DNA of 34,518 nucleotides from Bacillota bacterium (GCA_003343805.1 QAKM01000061.1:1-34518); one strand, 5' to 3'. Shown: positions 17,512 to 26,084, counted from the first letter of the stretch. Numbers and translations: made by a program. Notes: generated by a model not told the origin, from the sequence alone.

Positions 17512-18999
17512 TCATGCCTCAAAGAAGATGGGATTGGTGATCCCGTACTGGGCGCCCGTGCCGAACACCTCGATGACCACCCAATCGCCCGCCGTCACTT
17601 CCAACGTCACCGGCTGCGTATAGACGGTATCCGTCCCGACGTCGAGTTCGATGGACTTCACCGTCTCTCCGTTGCGGACAAAGGCGATGGACTCGATGCC
17701 GTCGCGGCAGAACACGTCCATGTCGAATGTGACTTCGGATGCGCCCGCAAGCGGATGCGTCTGCCCGTAGATGGTCTCCCCGACCTTGCAGTTGATGACG
17801 GGGCCGTTGGAGATAAAGCTGTGTCCGCCCTCGATCGCCCCGAGGATGGTCTCCCGGTCGATCGCGCCGTCCAGATAGAGATAGGTGGTCGGCATCCCGG
17901 GATAGATCCCGCCGTCGTCGTAATAGCTCTGGTAATTTTCGGGGGTGATGGCCGTCACGCCGCCCGTCTTGCCGGGGCCCTTGGTGTCGTGGATGTCCGT
18001 TCCGCCCGTAGCCGCAAGGTACAGCCCCTCGTTGAGAAGTTCGTACCACTTGAGCTTGGACTCGTAATTCTGCGAGATATAGCCCGTCTCGTTCTCGTAG
18101 CGCCCGTCGCCCGGATTAAAGACGCCGTTCCAGATCTCCACCGTATCGAAAAGCGGAGCGAGCTCCCAATAGTTGAAGCCCATCGTGGAGACGGAATAGG
18201 GATGGTTGATCTGCGCCACGCCGCCGTCCCGCTTGATGCAGTTGGCGATGTAGGTGATGCGGTCCATGATGATCTGATCACGGTCGGGAGAATTGCGCTC
18301 GCTCTCGTACAGCTCCACGTCGTACTTTTCGAGCGTCGTCGCAACGCCCAGCGCCTGGAAATGGCCAAATTCCGTCGTGATCTCCACCGCTTCGCCGGGG
18401 GTGAAGAAGCGGTCCTCGCCGTCCTCTGCGGTCAGCGTCTTCAACGTGTCCGTCTCGTACCACTCCGCAAGCCCGCGGGCGCTGTTGTGATCGGAGAGGA
18501 AGGCATAATACAGCCCCACGCTCACATCCCCGAGCGCCAGGGAGAGGATGCTGTCCGATCCGTCCGAATAATAGGTGTGCTGGTGCAGATCGCCCGCGAT
18601 CCAATGCTTCTCGTAGCTGTCATATAGCTGCATGAGACGCACGTCCTGCAAATAATAGGTCTTGTACTGCTGCACCTCGACTTCCTTTGTCACCGTATCG
18701 AACTCATATCCCTTCGTGAACGTCAGGCGGTATTTCCCGGGATAGAGCTGGAGGTCATATCCGCCGAAGGCATTGGTCGTCAGGCGCTGCGTGTTTCCCT
18801 CTTCGTCCTCCACGATGATGCCCGCGGGCGTCATCGAGCCGCTGTCCGTGAGCACCTTGCCGCGCACGTTCCCCTTGGAAAGGGTGACGGGCGGGGGTTC
18901 GGGCGGGTTGATCCAGCCATAGGAAAAATAGCCCAGAACGCCTGCACCGAGGATCGCAACCGCCCCTGCGACCGCAAGCAACGCGATCTTCTTGCTCAT
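17512..18999 (-). CDS. Membrane-anchored PHP-domain metallohydrolase (CehA/McbA type)
   Basis: The 495-residue protein has an N-terminal membrane anchor (about residues 4-28) and a Pro-rich linker. Next comes a carboxypeptidase-regulatory-like beta domain (about 43-105, with NAFGGYDLQLYPGKY), then a PHP/CehA-McbA metallohydrolase domain. Metal-ligand motifs are GDLHQHTYYSDGSDS near 135-150, FLSDHNS near 170, QINHPYS near 262, and GTDIHDT near 335. The C-terminal part reads SFISNGP and ends in a beta-rich segment. It probably hydrolyses a phosphoester outside the membrane; release of a nucleoside for the importer is an inference from context. A frame start 123 nt upstream is rejected because AAGGAGG directly precedes 18999. 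Confidence 0.82.
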   Translation of the reverse strand: MSKKIALLAVAGAVAILGAGVLGYFSYGWINPPEPPPVTLSKGNVRGKVLTDSGSMTPAGIIVEDEEGNTQRLTTNAFGGYDLQLYPGKYRLTFTKGYEFDTVTKEVEVQQYKTYYLQDVRLMQLYDSYEKHWIAGDLHQHTYYSDGSDSILSLALGDVSVGLYYAFLSDHNSARGLAEWYETDTLKTLTAEDGEDRFFTPGEAVEITTEFGHFQALGVATTLEKYDVELYESERNSPDRDQIIMDRITYIANCIKRDGGVAQINHPYSVSTMGFNYWELAPLFDTVEIWNGVFNPGDGRYENETGYISQNYESKLKWYELLNEGLYLAATGGTDIHDTKGPGKTGGVTAITPENYQSYYDDGGIYPGMPTTYLYLDGAIDRETILGAIEGGHSFISNGPVINCKVGETIYGQTHPLAGASEVTFDMDVFCRDGIESIAFVRNGETVKSIELDVGTDTVYTQPVTLEVTAGDWVVIEVFGTGAQYGITNPIFFEA

Positions 19000-19059
19000 T
19001 ATCTTATTACCTCCTTGTATCGTTTCTGCATCGGGAGAAACTTTTTTTGCTTTCCCCCA

Positions 19060-19088
19060 TTGACCTTTTACATAAATCATGATACAAT
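19060..19088 (+). promoter_or_regulatory. Promoter of the AraC-family regulator gene
   Basis: TTGACC (19060-19065) and TACAAT (19083-19088) are 17 nt apart, a good sigma-A promoter. It overlaps the divergent minus-strand promoter, so one bound regulator could control both directions. Confidence 0.7.
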
Positions 19089-19107
19089 GGTGCAAAGCAC
19101 AATTCAA
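19079..19107 (-). promoter_or_regulatory. Promoter of the PHP/nucleoside-uptake operon
   Basis: On the minus strand TTGAAT (19102-19107) and TATCAT (19079-19084) are 17 nt apart. The -10 box shares bases with the opposite promoter. The spacer contains the inverted repeat GTGCTTTGCAC and the -10 overlaps the palindrome ATCATGAT, both possible operator halves. Confidence 0.55.
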
Positions 19108-19127
19108 GGATAAAAACGTCAAAAACT

Positions 19128-20006
19128 ATGCAGTTTCAGTCATATTTGGAAATCTTCGACCCCCGAACTTTGACCGCAGAACAGCCGTATTCGCCCCAGG
19201 GCGTGCTGTTTACTTACTATCCTTCGGAAGAACCTGAAAGTTTACATTATCATAATTTTTTGGAATTAGGATATTGTGAACGTGGCTCGGGCATCTTCAT
19301 CATCGACGGAGAGATCATTCCCTTTTCCGAACAATGCACCACGATCATCTACGACGGACAGGTCCACATCGCCAAGAGCATCTCACCCGAAAAGAGCCTG
19401 TGGCACTTTTTGTACATCGACCTTTCCAAGCTGTTTTCGGGAACGGAACAATTCGATCTCGGCCTGCTGAAAGTGCGCGATCATGTAAATTTCGAGTTTC
19501 CCAACCTCATCCCGCGGGCGGACGATCCGGAGATCTACGAGATCTGCCGCGCCGTCCTCAACGAGGCCGCCCTGGCACAAACCGACCATCTTGCGGCGAT
19601 GCGCGGCCTTTTATATGCACTTCTCGTCAAACACGGCCGCTATTTCCGCCGGAAGGAATGCTCCGTCACCGACCGCACTTCCCTGATGGACGAGCTCGGA
19701 GAGCTGCTCAACTTCATCAGCCTGCACTACATGGAGGATATCACGATCGACGACCTCACCGCGCAGACGCATATGTCCAAGGCGAGCCTCCAGCGCAAGA
19801 TGACCGCCTTTACCGGGCTTTCGCCCATGCAGTACATCCACCGCATCCGTCTCAACCAGGCAGCGCTCATGCTGCAGGAAAAAAAGAAATCGGTCGCGCA
19901 GATCGCGACCGAAGTAGGCTACAACAGTTTATCGAGTTTCAACAGAAAGTTTCTGGACTATTTCGGAATGTCCCCCACGAAATACAAGAGCCGCGGAACG
20001 GAATGA
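19128..20006 (+). CDS. AraC-family transcriptional regulator
   Basis: The 292-residue protein has an N-terminal cupin-like sensing domain (about 1-170, with LHYHNFLELGYCERGSGIFI) and a C-terminal AraC double helix-turn-helix (about 190-290). The latter includes TIDDLTAQTHMSKASLQRKM and the hallmark VAQIATEVGYNSLSSFNRKF with FGMSPTKYK. It is the only plus-strand gene among the long minus-strand blocks and shares a 128-nt divergent promoter region with the PHP/nucleoside operon, so it is probably that operon's regulator. The ribosome binding site is poor (AAGGAT, about 16 nt upstream). Its effector is unknown. Confidence 0.92.
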   Translation: MQFQSYLEIFDPRTLTAEQPYSPQGVLFTYYPSEEPESLHYHNFLELGYCERGSGIFIIDGEIIPFSEQCTTIIYDGQVHIAKSISPEKSLWHFLYIDLSKLFSGTEQFDLGLLKVRDHVNFEFPNLIPRADDPEIYEICRAVLNEAALAQTDHLAAMRGLLYALLVKHGRYFRRKECSVTDRTSLMDELGELLNFISLHYMEDITIDDLTAQTHMSKASLQRKMTAFTGLSPMQYIHRIRLNQAALMLQEKKKSVAQIATEVGYNSLSSFNRKFLDYFGMSPTKYKSRGTE

Positions 20007-20051
20007 CCCCATCGAGGGCCGAAGCAGGCAAAATATATCCCGCAGATCCGC

Positions 20052-21404
20052 TCAGCCGTTGTAATAGCCGTGAAAGCGCCAGTCATCGGCAGGCGTGTTG
20101 GTGGTGATCTCCGCATTGCCGAGGATGCGCTCGCGGGCAAAGATGTCCACACCGTCGGCGGCCGCGGCGTACATCACGGAGACGTCCTTCTCCCCCAGAG
20201 AATCCACGAATGAGTTGGACACGCGGTCCTGCAGATAGATGCAGATACTCTCTCCGCCCACGCGGAAGCGCAGGAAGGACTCGATCTCCCAGCAATAGTC
20301 GGGCAGCGGCACCTCGGCTTCACAGGTAAATTCCAGCGTCAACGTACTGCCCTCGCCGCGCTTGTTCCCCCAGATGGGAAGCGTGAGCGGCGAAGCGCCG
20401 TCCCACTCCACGGTCGTCTCTACCCCCAGGAGCGTTGTATATCGCACCCGGATGCCCTTGCGGACCAATTCGGGGAAGGGCGAAAGGTCGGTCTCGATCG
20501 CCTCGAGCGTCATTTCGCCATACTCGGGCTCCTCGCTCTCCGACCGCAAGTGAGCCGTCACGGGAACAGACGTCGTCACCGTGCTGCCCTCCCACGCGGC
20601 GATCCCCGCAAAGGAGGCGGCAAACACACCTTCTTCCCCCGTATAACCCATGCCGGAAATGCTGCCCGTGTCCATGCGCTCCTGAAAGGCGTTCCTGTCA
20701 TAGAAGGAGCCGAACGAATAGGTCGCCTCCGACCCGTCGCCGAAGCGGACAACGAGCTCCGTCAGCCGCTCCGCCTGTTCGCGCTCGGGCGCAAAGTAGT
20801 GCATTTTTCCCGCCAGATAGGGCTCGATGAGATCGCTCGGGATGCCCATTCCGGCGGCCCCTTCGGGATCGGTCGTCACGGCATCGTACATCCATTCTTC
20901 CACTTCCGTCACCGTCAGCCGATACCCGTACAGCGGCGGTATTTCGTCCTTCACTTCCTCATACACCGCCCGCCACTGTTCCAACACTTCGCGGTAAGCC
21001 CCCTCGCCCTCCTCGCACCAGAGGTCATAGAGCCCCTGCCAGTCGGCATGGTTGTATTCCATGAAGAGCTCCAGCCCGTCGCGTTCGTCTTTCGGCGGCG
21101 TCATCTCCTCAAAGGTGGAGTAATAATAGAACGATGCGCCCGGCACCCGCACGCTCACCCCGTCGGTTCCGATGGGTGTGCCGAAGATCAGGTATCCGCG
21201 CATCTCCCGCCCGTCAAAGGAGACGCCGTCGCGGTAGTCCCCGAAATAGAGCGGTTCCTCGGGAACGCTTGGCAGGATCGCCTCCTCTGCGTCGGGCGGA
21301 AGCAGTTTGCCCGCAGACAGCTTTCCGTTACAGGCGGCAAGCGGGAATACCGCAATCGCCGCAAGCCCGACAGCCAAAAGATTTCCTAAAATACGTTTTT
21401 TCAT
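20052..21404 (-). CDS. ABC-associated lipoprotein, paralogue 1
   Basis: The 450-residue protein has a lipoprotein signal peptide with Cys at residue 25 (PLAAC). The first 40 residues are nearly identical to paralogue 3 (23180-24589); the rest is more distantly related to both other paralogues. All three share an LELFMEYN block (followed by a Trp and a DL pair), a W-x(n)-P-x-x-Y stretch, a TxDP/A segment, a YFAPE-like block and a beta-rich C-terminal half. I recognise no named family. The gene follows a truncated ATPase copy by 14 nt and converges on the AraC gene 45 nt away. It is presumably a surface-exposed partner of the ABC system upstream. Confidence 0.8.
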   Translation of the reverse strand: MKKRILGNLLAVGLAAIAVFPLAACNGKLSAGKLLPPDAEEAILPSVPEEPLYFGDYRDGVSFDGREMRGYLIFGTPIGTDGVSVRVPGASFYYYSTFEEMTPPKDERDGLELFMEYNHADWQGLYDLWCEEGEGAYREVLEQWRAVYEEVKDEIPPLYGYRLTVTEVEEWMYDAVTTDPEGAAGMGIPSDLIEPYLAGKMHYFAPEREQAERLTELVVRFGDGSEATYSFGSFYDRNAFQERMDTGSISGMGYTGEEGVFAASFAGIAAWEGSTVTTSVPVTAHLRSESEEPEYGEMTLEAIETDLSPFPELVRKGIRVRYTTLLGVETTVEWDGASPLTLPIWGNKRGEGSTLTLEFTCEAEVPLPDYCWEIESFLRFRVGGESICIYLQDRVSNSFVDSLGEKDVSVMYAAAADGVDIFARERILGNAEITTNTPADDWRFHGYYNG

Positions 21405-21418
21405 GTTTTTTCTCCTCT

Positions 21419-21628
21419 TTACGGCTGAAGAGCCCCGTCCAGAAGGCGGTAGACGGTCTTGGCGCGGGCGGCCGCAGCCGCGTCGTGCGTGATCATCACG
21501 ATCCCTCTGCCCTTTTTGTGTTCGTTCTCAAACAAGTCGAACACCACCTCGCGGTTGGCGGGGTCAAGGTTGCCCGTCGGCTCGTCGGCGATGAGGAGCG
21601 CGGGATCCAGGATGAGCGCCCGCGCCAT
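21419..21628 (-). pseudogene. 3' fragment of the ABC ATPase gene (duplication scar)
   Basis: The 69 codons repeat the C-terminus of the intact ATPase at 24604-25245 almost exactly, from ARALILDPALL through the Walker B motif LLIADEPTG to DGALQP. Walker A and the LSGGE signature are missing. DNA identity with the intact copy ends abruptly near 21626. The fragment starts with an in-frame ATG 1 nt after the TGA of the preceding lipoprotein (TGAGATG), so it could still be translated by reinitiation, but as an ATPase it would be dead. Together with the next 5' end it marks a tandem duplication. Confidence 0.88.
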
Positions 21629-21629
21629 C

Positions 21630-23144
21630 TCACCAGGGGTAGGAATTTTCGACAACGTACTCCTGCCAGAACGGCGATTTTTCACCGTAGAAAGCATCAT
21701 CGATAAGCTCTGAAAAGTCTGAATGCAAGTAATTTTGGGGCGAATTGTAACCGATCGTGCTAAAATCAATGGCGTTTGCCATCGAGTAAATATCCACTCC
21801 TTCGTATGCAAACGCATAGTATGCCCTGCCATACAAACTTACAATGCGCGCCACAGGCCAGCCGAATCCCATAGAGGCGCAGAACACCGTTTTGGTCTGT
21901 CCGTCGATATCGGCGGACAGGAAGCCGTAAAGCCCCCAATCAGCATCGTACGGAACGGCCTCATCACACGCAAAAGTCATCTGTATGCTGAAGCGGCAGC
22001 TATCCTCTCCCTGCATCTGATTCCTTACAGGTATGGTTATGTCGTTTTCCCCGTCCCACGCGGCAGTTGCCTCCACGCCGAGCGGAGATATATATTTTAT
22101 GGCGATGCTTTGCACGCTTGCGCCCGGAATACTCTCTGTTACAAGCTCCAAATTCTCCAACGTGAGTTCGCCATATTCGCGTTCCGCGGCATTCTGTTCA
22201 CCAAAAACATACATGACATCGAAGGAAAGCGTGAAACTCTTGCCGTCTTCACCAAATAATACATCGTTGCCGGTATTTGCACCAAACGCTTTATCACTCC
22301 CCTCGGCTAAACCATTATACACATAACCCGAAAAAGTTTCGTCTGTGGCAAAGCGCTCCCCAAACACATCTTTATATGCAATATACCCTATATCATAAAT
22401 GTATTTTTCGCCGTCGATGTTCAGTTCCGCCTGAGTTACGGCGGAATTACCATTCTGCGACGGGGCATAATATTTTAATCTGCCCGATATATAATTTTCG
22501 TACTCGCTTTGCGATATTATGCCGTCTTCCAAAGCCTTTGCCGCATCTTGGGTCACAGCCTCATATGTTTCCTCTGTTTCACAATACAATTTAATATGAT
22601 AAATATAGATTTCAGGGACTTCGTCCCTTATCTCATTAAATCTCTGCCACCACGTATTCAGTTCCGCGAGGAAATTTTCTACACCGCCTTCTTCATAATA
22701 TAGATCCGAAAGTTCCTGCCAGTCGACCCCGTTATACTCCATAAAGAGTTCCAGGCGGCTCAGCTCCTCCATGCTCAATTTATCCGTAAAACTTTCAATG
22801 CCGCTGTATCCTGACGAGGTGCTGCTCCAATCGTCAATTTCGTTTTCAACTTCGCTTATAGTTGCCGAATAATAAAAATTATTTTGAAGAAGCGCGATAT
22901 CCATATCGCCAATTTCTTTTCCGCTGAACATAAACACAGAACCGATATTAGACACCTCGGTTACCCTTGACGTAGCAACATTACCAATAAGTACCGGCTC
23001 TTCGGGTACATTCGGGATGCGATACCCGTTCGAGGCAATGAGCTGCCCCTCCGCATTTGTCTTTGGCCCGTTTTTGCAGGCAGCAAGAAAAGTCATTCCC
23101 AATGAGCATATCAAAGCAATGATGCAGATCAATATCTTCTTCAT
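21630..23144 (-). CDS. ABC-associated lipoprotein, paralogue 2 (divergent, AT-richer)
   Basis: The 504-residue lipoprotein has its lipobox Cys at residue 23 (FLAAC). It shares with its neighbours the PNVPEEPVLIGN-like start, the RLELFMEYNGVDWQELSDLY block, the EIYIYHIKLY and TYEAVTQDA stretches, YYAPSQNG and the beta-rich C-terminal half with IKYISPLGVEATAAWDG. It is more distant from paralogues 1 and 3 than these are from each other, and its DNA is visibly richer in A/T. It is therefore an older copy or one acquired from elsewhere. GGAGTG precedes the ATG by 12 nt. Confidence 0.8.
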   Translation of the reverse strand: MKKILICIIALICSLGMTFLAACKNGPKTNAEGQLIASNGYRIPNVPEEPVLIGNVATSRVTEVSNIGSVFMFSGKEIGDMDIALLQNNFYYSATISEVENEIDDWSSTSSGYSGIESFTDKLSMEELSRLELFMEYNGVDWQELSDLYYEEGGVENFLAELNTWWQRFNEIRDEVPEIYIYHIKLYCETEETYEAVTQDAAKALEDGIISQSEYENYISGRLKYYAPSQNGNSAVTQAELNIDGEKYIYDIGYIAYKDVFGERFATDETFSGYVYNGLAEGSDKAFGANTGNDVLFGEDGKSFTLSFDVMYVFGEQNAAEREYGELTLENLELVTESIPGASVQSIAIKYISPLGVEATAAWDGENDITIPVRNQMQGEDSCRFSIQMTFACDEAVPYDADWGLYGFLSADIDGQTKTVFCASMGFGWPVARIVSLYGRAYYAFAYEGVDIYSMANAIDFSTIGYNSPQNYLHSDFSELIDDAFYGEKSPFWQEYVVENSYPW

Positions 23145-23179
23145 TTCGATACAACACTCCTTCTTGTGTTATGATCCTC

Positions 23180-24589
23180 TTATTCTCCGAGCGGTTTGGA
23201 AGTCACATAATCTTCCCAGAAGCGGTACGGCTCATAGAGCGAACGATACAGCCCGTTGCTGTGCCATGCGTAAGAGGGCGTACCCAATTTCTGCTCGTTC
23301 CCGAGCGACTTCTCCCGGGCAAAAATATCCACCCCGTCCTCAAAAGCGGCATAGATCTGATCGTAATAACTCTCTGCGCCCGCAAGCGGGTTTGTGATCC
23401 AATCCCGCACATAGACGGTCGCCTCTCCTTCGGGAAGTTCCGCCGTGAGGAACGCAGGGTATGTATAGTTGAACGGCTCTCGAGCAAGCCCTTCCCGCGT
23501 CAAAAACATATCGATGCAGAAACGGCAATAATCGCCGTCCCCCTCCACGCGGTTCCATACGGGGATGGTCAGATCGGAACTGCCATCCCATTCCACGACG
23601 CTTTCCACCCCGAGCGGGCTGATGAAACAGGCTTCGATGCGTTCGGCCGTGACGCCGAGACGATCGCAGCCGATCTCCAGCTCTTTCAGGGTGATCTCCC
23701 CGAACTCCCGTTCGCTGCCGCCTTCCAGATAGGAGGCAACGACGTAGGACGTTCGGATCGTATCCTCATCCACAAGCGATATTTCGGCTTCGTCGCTTGC
23801 CGCCAGGACCGCTTTCTCCCCGAGATAAGCCGTCCCCGCGAAAGCAGGATCGGCTTCGAGGCGTTCGGTAAATTCCATATCCTGCCCGAGAGAGCCGAAT
23901 GTGTGATCGCGGGATACACCGCCGAGATCGATACGGATATCCGTAAGCTCTGCCGCCCTGTCTGTTTCAGGCGCAAAATAGTGACGGACCCCGGCGCGGA
24001 ACTCCGCCCACTCCGTCTCGCTGATAAGGACATCGGACGGAACATCCGCGGGATCGCCCGTGATCGCCTCGTACTTTTCTTTTGTGACATCCTGCAGCGA
24101 AACTTTATAGCAATAGAGCGCAGGGATGCGCTCCTTCACTTCCTCATATACTGCCTGCCACTGAGCGATCGTATCGAGGTATGCCCCTTCCCCCTCTTTC
24201 TTGTAAAGATCGGAAAGCCCCTCCCAATTGGCATGATTATATTCCATGAAGAGCTCCAACCGCTGCGTCTCGGAAGGCTCGGTCTCAACAAGCGTCACCT
24301 TGGTTTCGTAGTAGAAAAAGCTCTCGGGCAGCGAAACGACGATCTCGGACGGCTCATAATACCTGCCGCTGAAGAGATACCCGCTGACGAAATACGCATC
24401 CAATTCGGTCCGGAAGCGACAGTCTCCGTAAAACACGGGGTCCTCGGGGGCGGTGGGCAGGACCGCCTCCTCTGCGTCGGGCGGGAACAATTCGCCCGCA
24501 GACGGCTTTCCGTTACAGGCGGCAAGCGAAAATACCGCAATCGCCGCAAGCCCGACTGCCAAAAGGTTGCCCAAAATACGTTTTTTCAT
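23180..24589 (-). CDS. ABC-associated lipoprotein, paralogue 3
   Basis: The 469-residue lipoprotein has its lipobox Cys at residue 25 (SLAAC) and starts 14 nt after the intact ATPase stop. The first 40 residues match paralogue 1 almost exactly, as does the intergenic DNA. Further shared features are RLELFMEYNHANWEGLSDLY, AVYEEVKERIPALYCYKV, HYFAPETDRAAELTDI and CFISPLGVESVVEWDGSSD. Its place directly after the ATPase suggests it is the original partner of the ABC transporter. Function is unknown; substrate capture or signalling at the outer membrane face are possibilities. Confidence 0.82.
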   Translation of the reverse strand: MKKRILGNLLAVGLAAIAVFSLAACNGKPSAGELFPPDAEEAVLPTAPEDPVFYGDCRFRTELDAYFVSGYLFSGRYYEPSEIVVSLPESFFYYETKVTLVETEPSETQRLELFMEYNHANWEGLSDLYKKEGEGAYLDTIAQWQAVYEEVKERIPALYCYKVSLQDVTKEKYEAITGDPADVPSDVLISETEWAEFRAGVRHYFAPETDRAAELTDIRIDLGGVSRDHTFGSLGQDMEFTERLEADPAFAGTAYLGEKAVLAASDEAEISLVDEDTIRTSYVVASYLEGGSEREFGEITLKELEIGCDRLGVTAERIEACFISPLGVESVVEWDGSSDLTIPVWNRVEGDGDYCRFCIDMFLTREGLAREPFNYTYPAFLTAELPEGEATVYVRDWITNPLAGAESYYDQIYAAFEDGVDIFAREKSLGNEQKLGTPSYAWHSNGLYRSLYEPYRFWEDYVTSKPLGE

Positions 24590-24603
24590 GTTTTTTCTCC
24601 TCT

Positions 24604-25245
24604 TTACGGCTGAAGAGCCCCGTCCTGAAGGCGGTAGACGGTCTTGGCGCGGGCGGCCGCTGCCGCGTCGTGCGTGATCATTACAATCCCTCTGCCCTTT
24701 TTGTGTTCGTTCTCAAACAAGTCGAACACCACCTCGCGGTTGGCGGGATCGAGATTGCCCGTCGGCTCGTCGGCGATGAGGAGCGCGGGATCCAGGATGA
24801 GCGCCCGCGCGATCGCCACCCGCTGCTTTTCGCCGCCCGAAAGCACGTTGACGTGCACCTTCAGAAGCTGTTCGATGCCGAGCGTCTGCACCACATAGTC
24901 GAGATTGCCCGCACCCGTCCCCGCATACAGCGTGGGCAGCAGGATGTTCTCTTCGCACGTCAGCGTCGGCACGAGGTTATACGACTGATAGATAAACCCG
25001 AACTTGGAAAGGCGCAGTTTATGATAGTCCTTCCCCGAGACGATCTCTTCGCCGTCGAAGGTGTAACTGCCGCCGTCAAAGCTCTCCAAGAGCCCTAAAA
25101 TGTTCATGAGCGTGCTCTTGCCCGAGCCCGACTTCCCCACGATCGCCGTATAGCTTGCGTTGTTCAGCGTCAGGTTGATGTCGGCGAGCACGGGGCGCAG
25201 ATAGCTCTTGCGGATGTGCTCCAGCTTGATCTCAAACGGCTGCAT
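24604..25245 (-). CDS. ABC transporter ATPase (MacB/LolD type)
   Basis: The 213-residue ATPase has Walker A VGKSGSGKSTLMNILGLLE near residues 35-53, Q-loop region KFGFIYQSYNLVPTLTCEENILL, signature VLSGGEKQRVAIARAL, Walker B LLIADEPTGNLD, and the switch His in VMITHDAAAAARA. The pattern is that of the MacB/LolD/FtsE group, which works with FtsX-fold permeases. The ATG at 25245 is chosen over one 45 nt upstream because it gives the normal N-terminus MQPFEIKLEHIRKSY. It lies 4 nt after the adaptor gene. Its 3' end is duplicated at 21419-21628. Confidence 0.95.
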   Translation of the reverse strand: MQPFEIKLEHIRKSYLRPVLADINLTLNNASYTAIVGKSGSGKSTLMNILGLLESFDGGSYTFDGEEIVSGKDYHKLRLSKFGFIYQSYNLVPTLTCEENILLPTLYAGTGAGNLDYVVQTLGIEQLLKVHVNVLSGGEKQRVAIARALILDPALLIADEPTGNLDPANREVVFDLFENEHKKGRGIVMITHDAAAAARAKTVYRLQDGALQP

Positions 25246-25249
25246 ACGC

Positions 25250-26074
25250 TCACCCGTAGTATGCGGCGGCGCCGCTATCGAGGAGATCATCCGCGGAGAC
25301 GCCCGAAGTGATCATGGTATATTCGCCGTCGGAATAACCGGCGGCTACGACCTGCTCGCCGATGACGGAGCCGTCTGCGTTCACCTTACGCACGCACGTT
25401 TCACCGGCGTTGTTGGTGTAGAGGCAGCCGCCCGGCACGCAGAGCACATTTTCATACACGGTACCCGTGTATAACTTGAACGCACCCGTTCGGCCCACAT
25501 CCCCGCTCATGCCCGACTTCAGGCGGACGAGCACGTCTCCGTCCGTCACCTGCAGAGAGCGGAACAAGAGCTCCACCGCATCCCCGTTTTCGTCGGTGAG
25601 TGTCCCCTGCATCTGCTCGATGAGGTCGGCATACGAACGCGAGACGTAACATTCAAGCGCGACCTCCTCGAGGCTCAGAAGCCGCACATATCCGCCCGAT
25701 ACGTCGATCCCGTCCACCAGCGCCGCGATCGGCGAGAGCACCTCTTCGCCACCGTCCGCAACGGCGATCGTCTGCCCTGCGGCGACCTCATCCCCCGCCT
25801 CGACATAGAAGCGCAGGCCGCTGTACGACGAAAGATCGACAAACTGCGTTGCATAGGGCATATAGGTGCCCGAAACGAGCATATATTCGCGCATGGTGCG
25901 ATATTCGGGCTGAACGACAGCCCCGAAGGCATAATCCCCGCTGAAGTCGAACCCTTCCACGGGCTGATATTCCTGTTTTTCCGCCTCGGAGAGGCCGATC
26001 ACCAGCCCAACGGGAAGTGCAAATGCAATCAGAAATGCTATGACCACAGCGATCGTTTTGAGTTTCTTAGCCAT
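25250..26074 (-). CDS. Membrane-fusion-like adaptor protein of the ABC system
   Basis: The 274-residue protein has one N-terminal membrane segment (about 8-28) and an extracytoplasmic body. The stretch RFYVEAGDEVAAGQTIAVADGGEEVLSPIAALVDGI (in outline) is a lipoyl/barrel-sandwich-like fold as in HlyD and MacA adaptors, followed by beta domains. It lacks the long coiled-coil hairpin of Gram-negative MacA, as is common in Gram-positive relatives. It sits between the permease gene (10 nt) and the ATPase gene (4 nt). AAGGAG precedes the ATG. Role by family: linking permease to substrate outside the membrane. Confidence 0.72.
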   Translation of the reverse strand: MAKKLKTIAVVIAFLIAFALPVGLVIGLSEAEKQEYQPVEGFDFSGDYAFGAVVQPEYRTMREYMLVSGTYMPYATQFVDLSSYSGLRFYVEAGDEVAAGQTIAVADGGEEVLSPIAALVDGIDVSGGYVRLLSLEEVALECYVSRSYADLIEQMQGTLTDENGDAVELLFRSLQVTDGDVLVRLKSGMSGDVGRTGAFKLYTGTVYENVLCVPGGCLYTNNAGETCVRKVNADGSVIGEQVVAAGYSDGEYTMITSGVSADDLLDSGAAAYYG

Positions 26075-26084
26075 GATTTTCTCC

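Noticed and set aside
20007..20051. Bidirectional terminator between araC and lipoprotein 1
   Set aside because: The 45-nt convergent spacer has no hairpin with a T-run on either strand.
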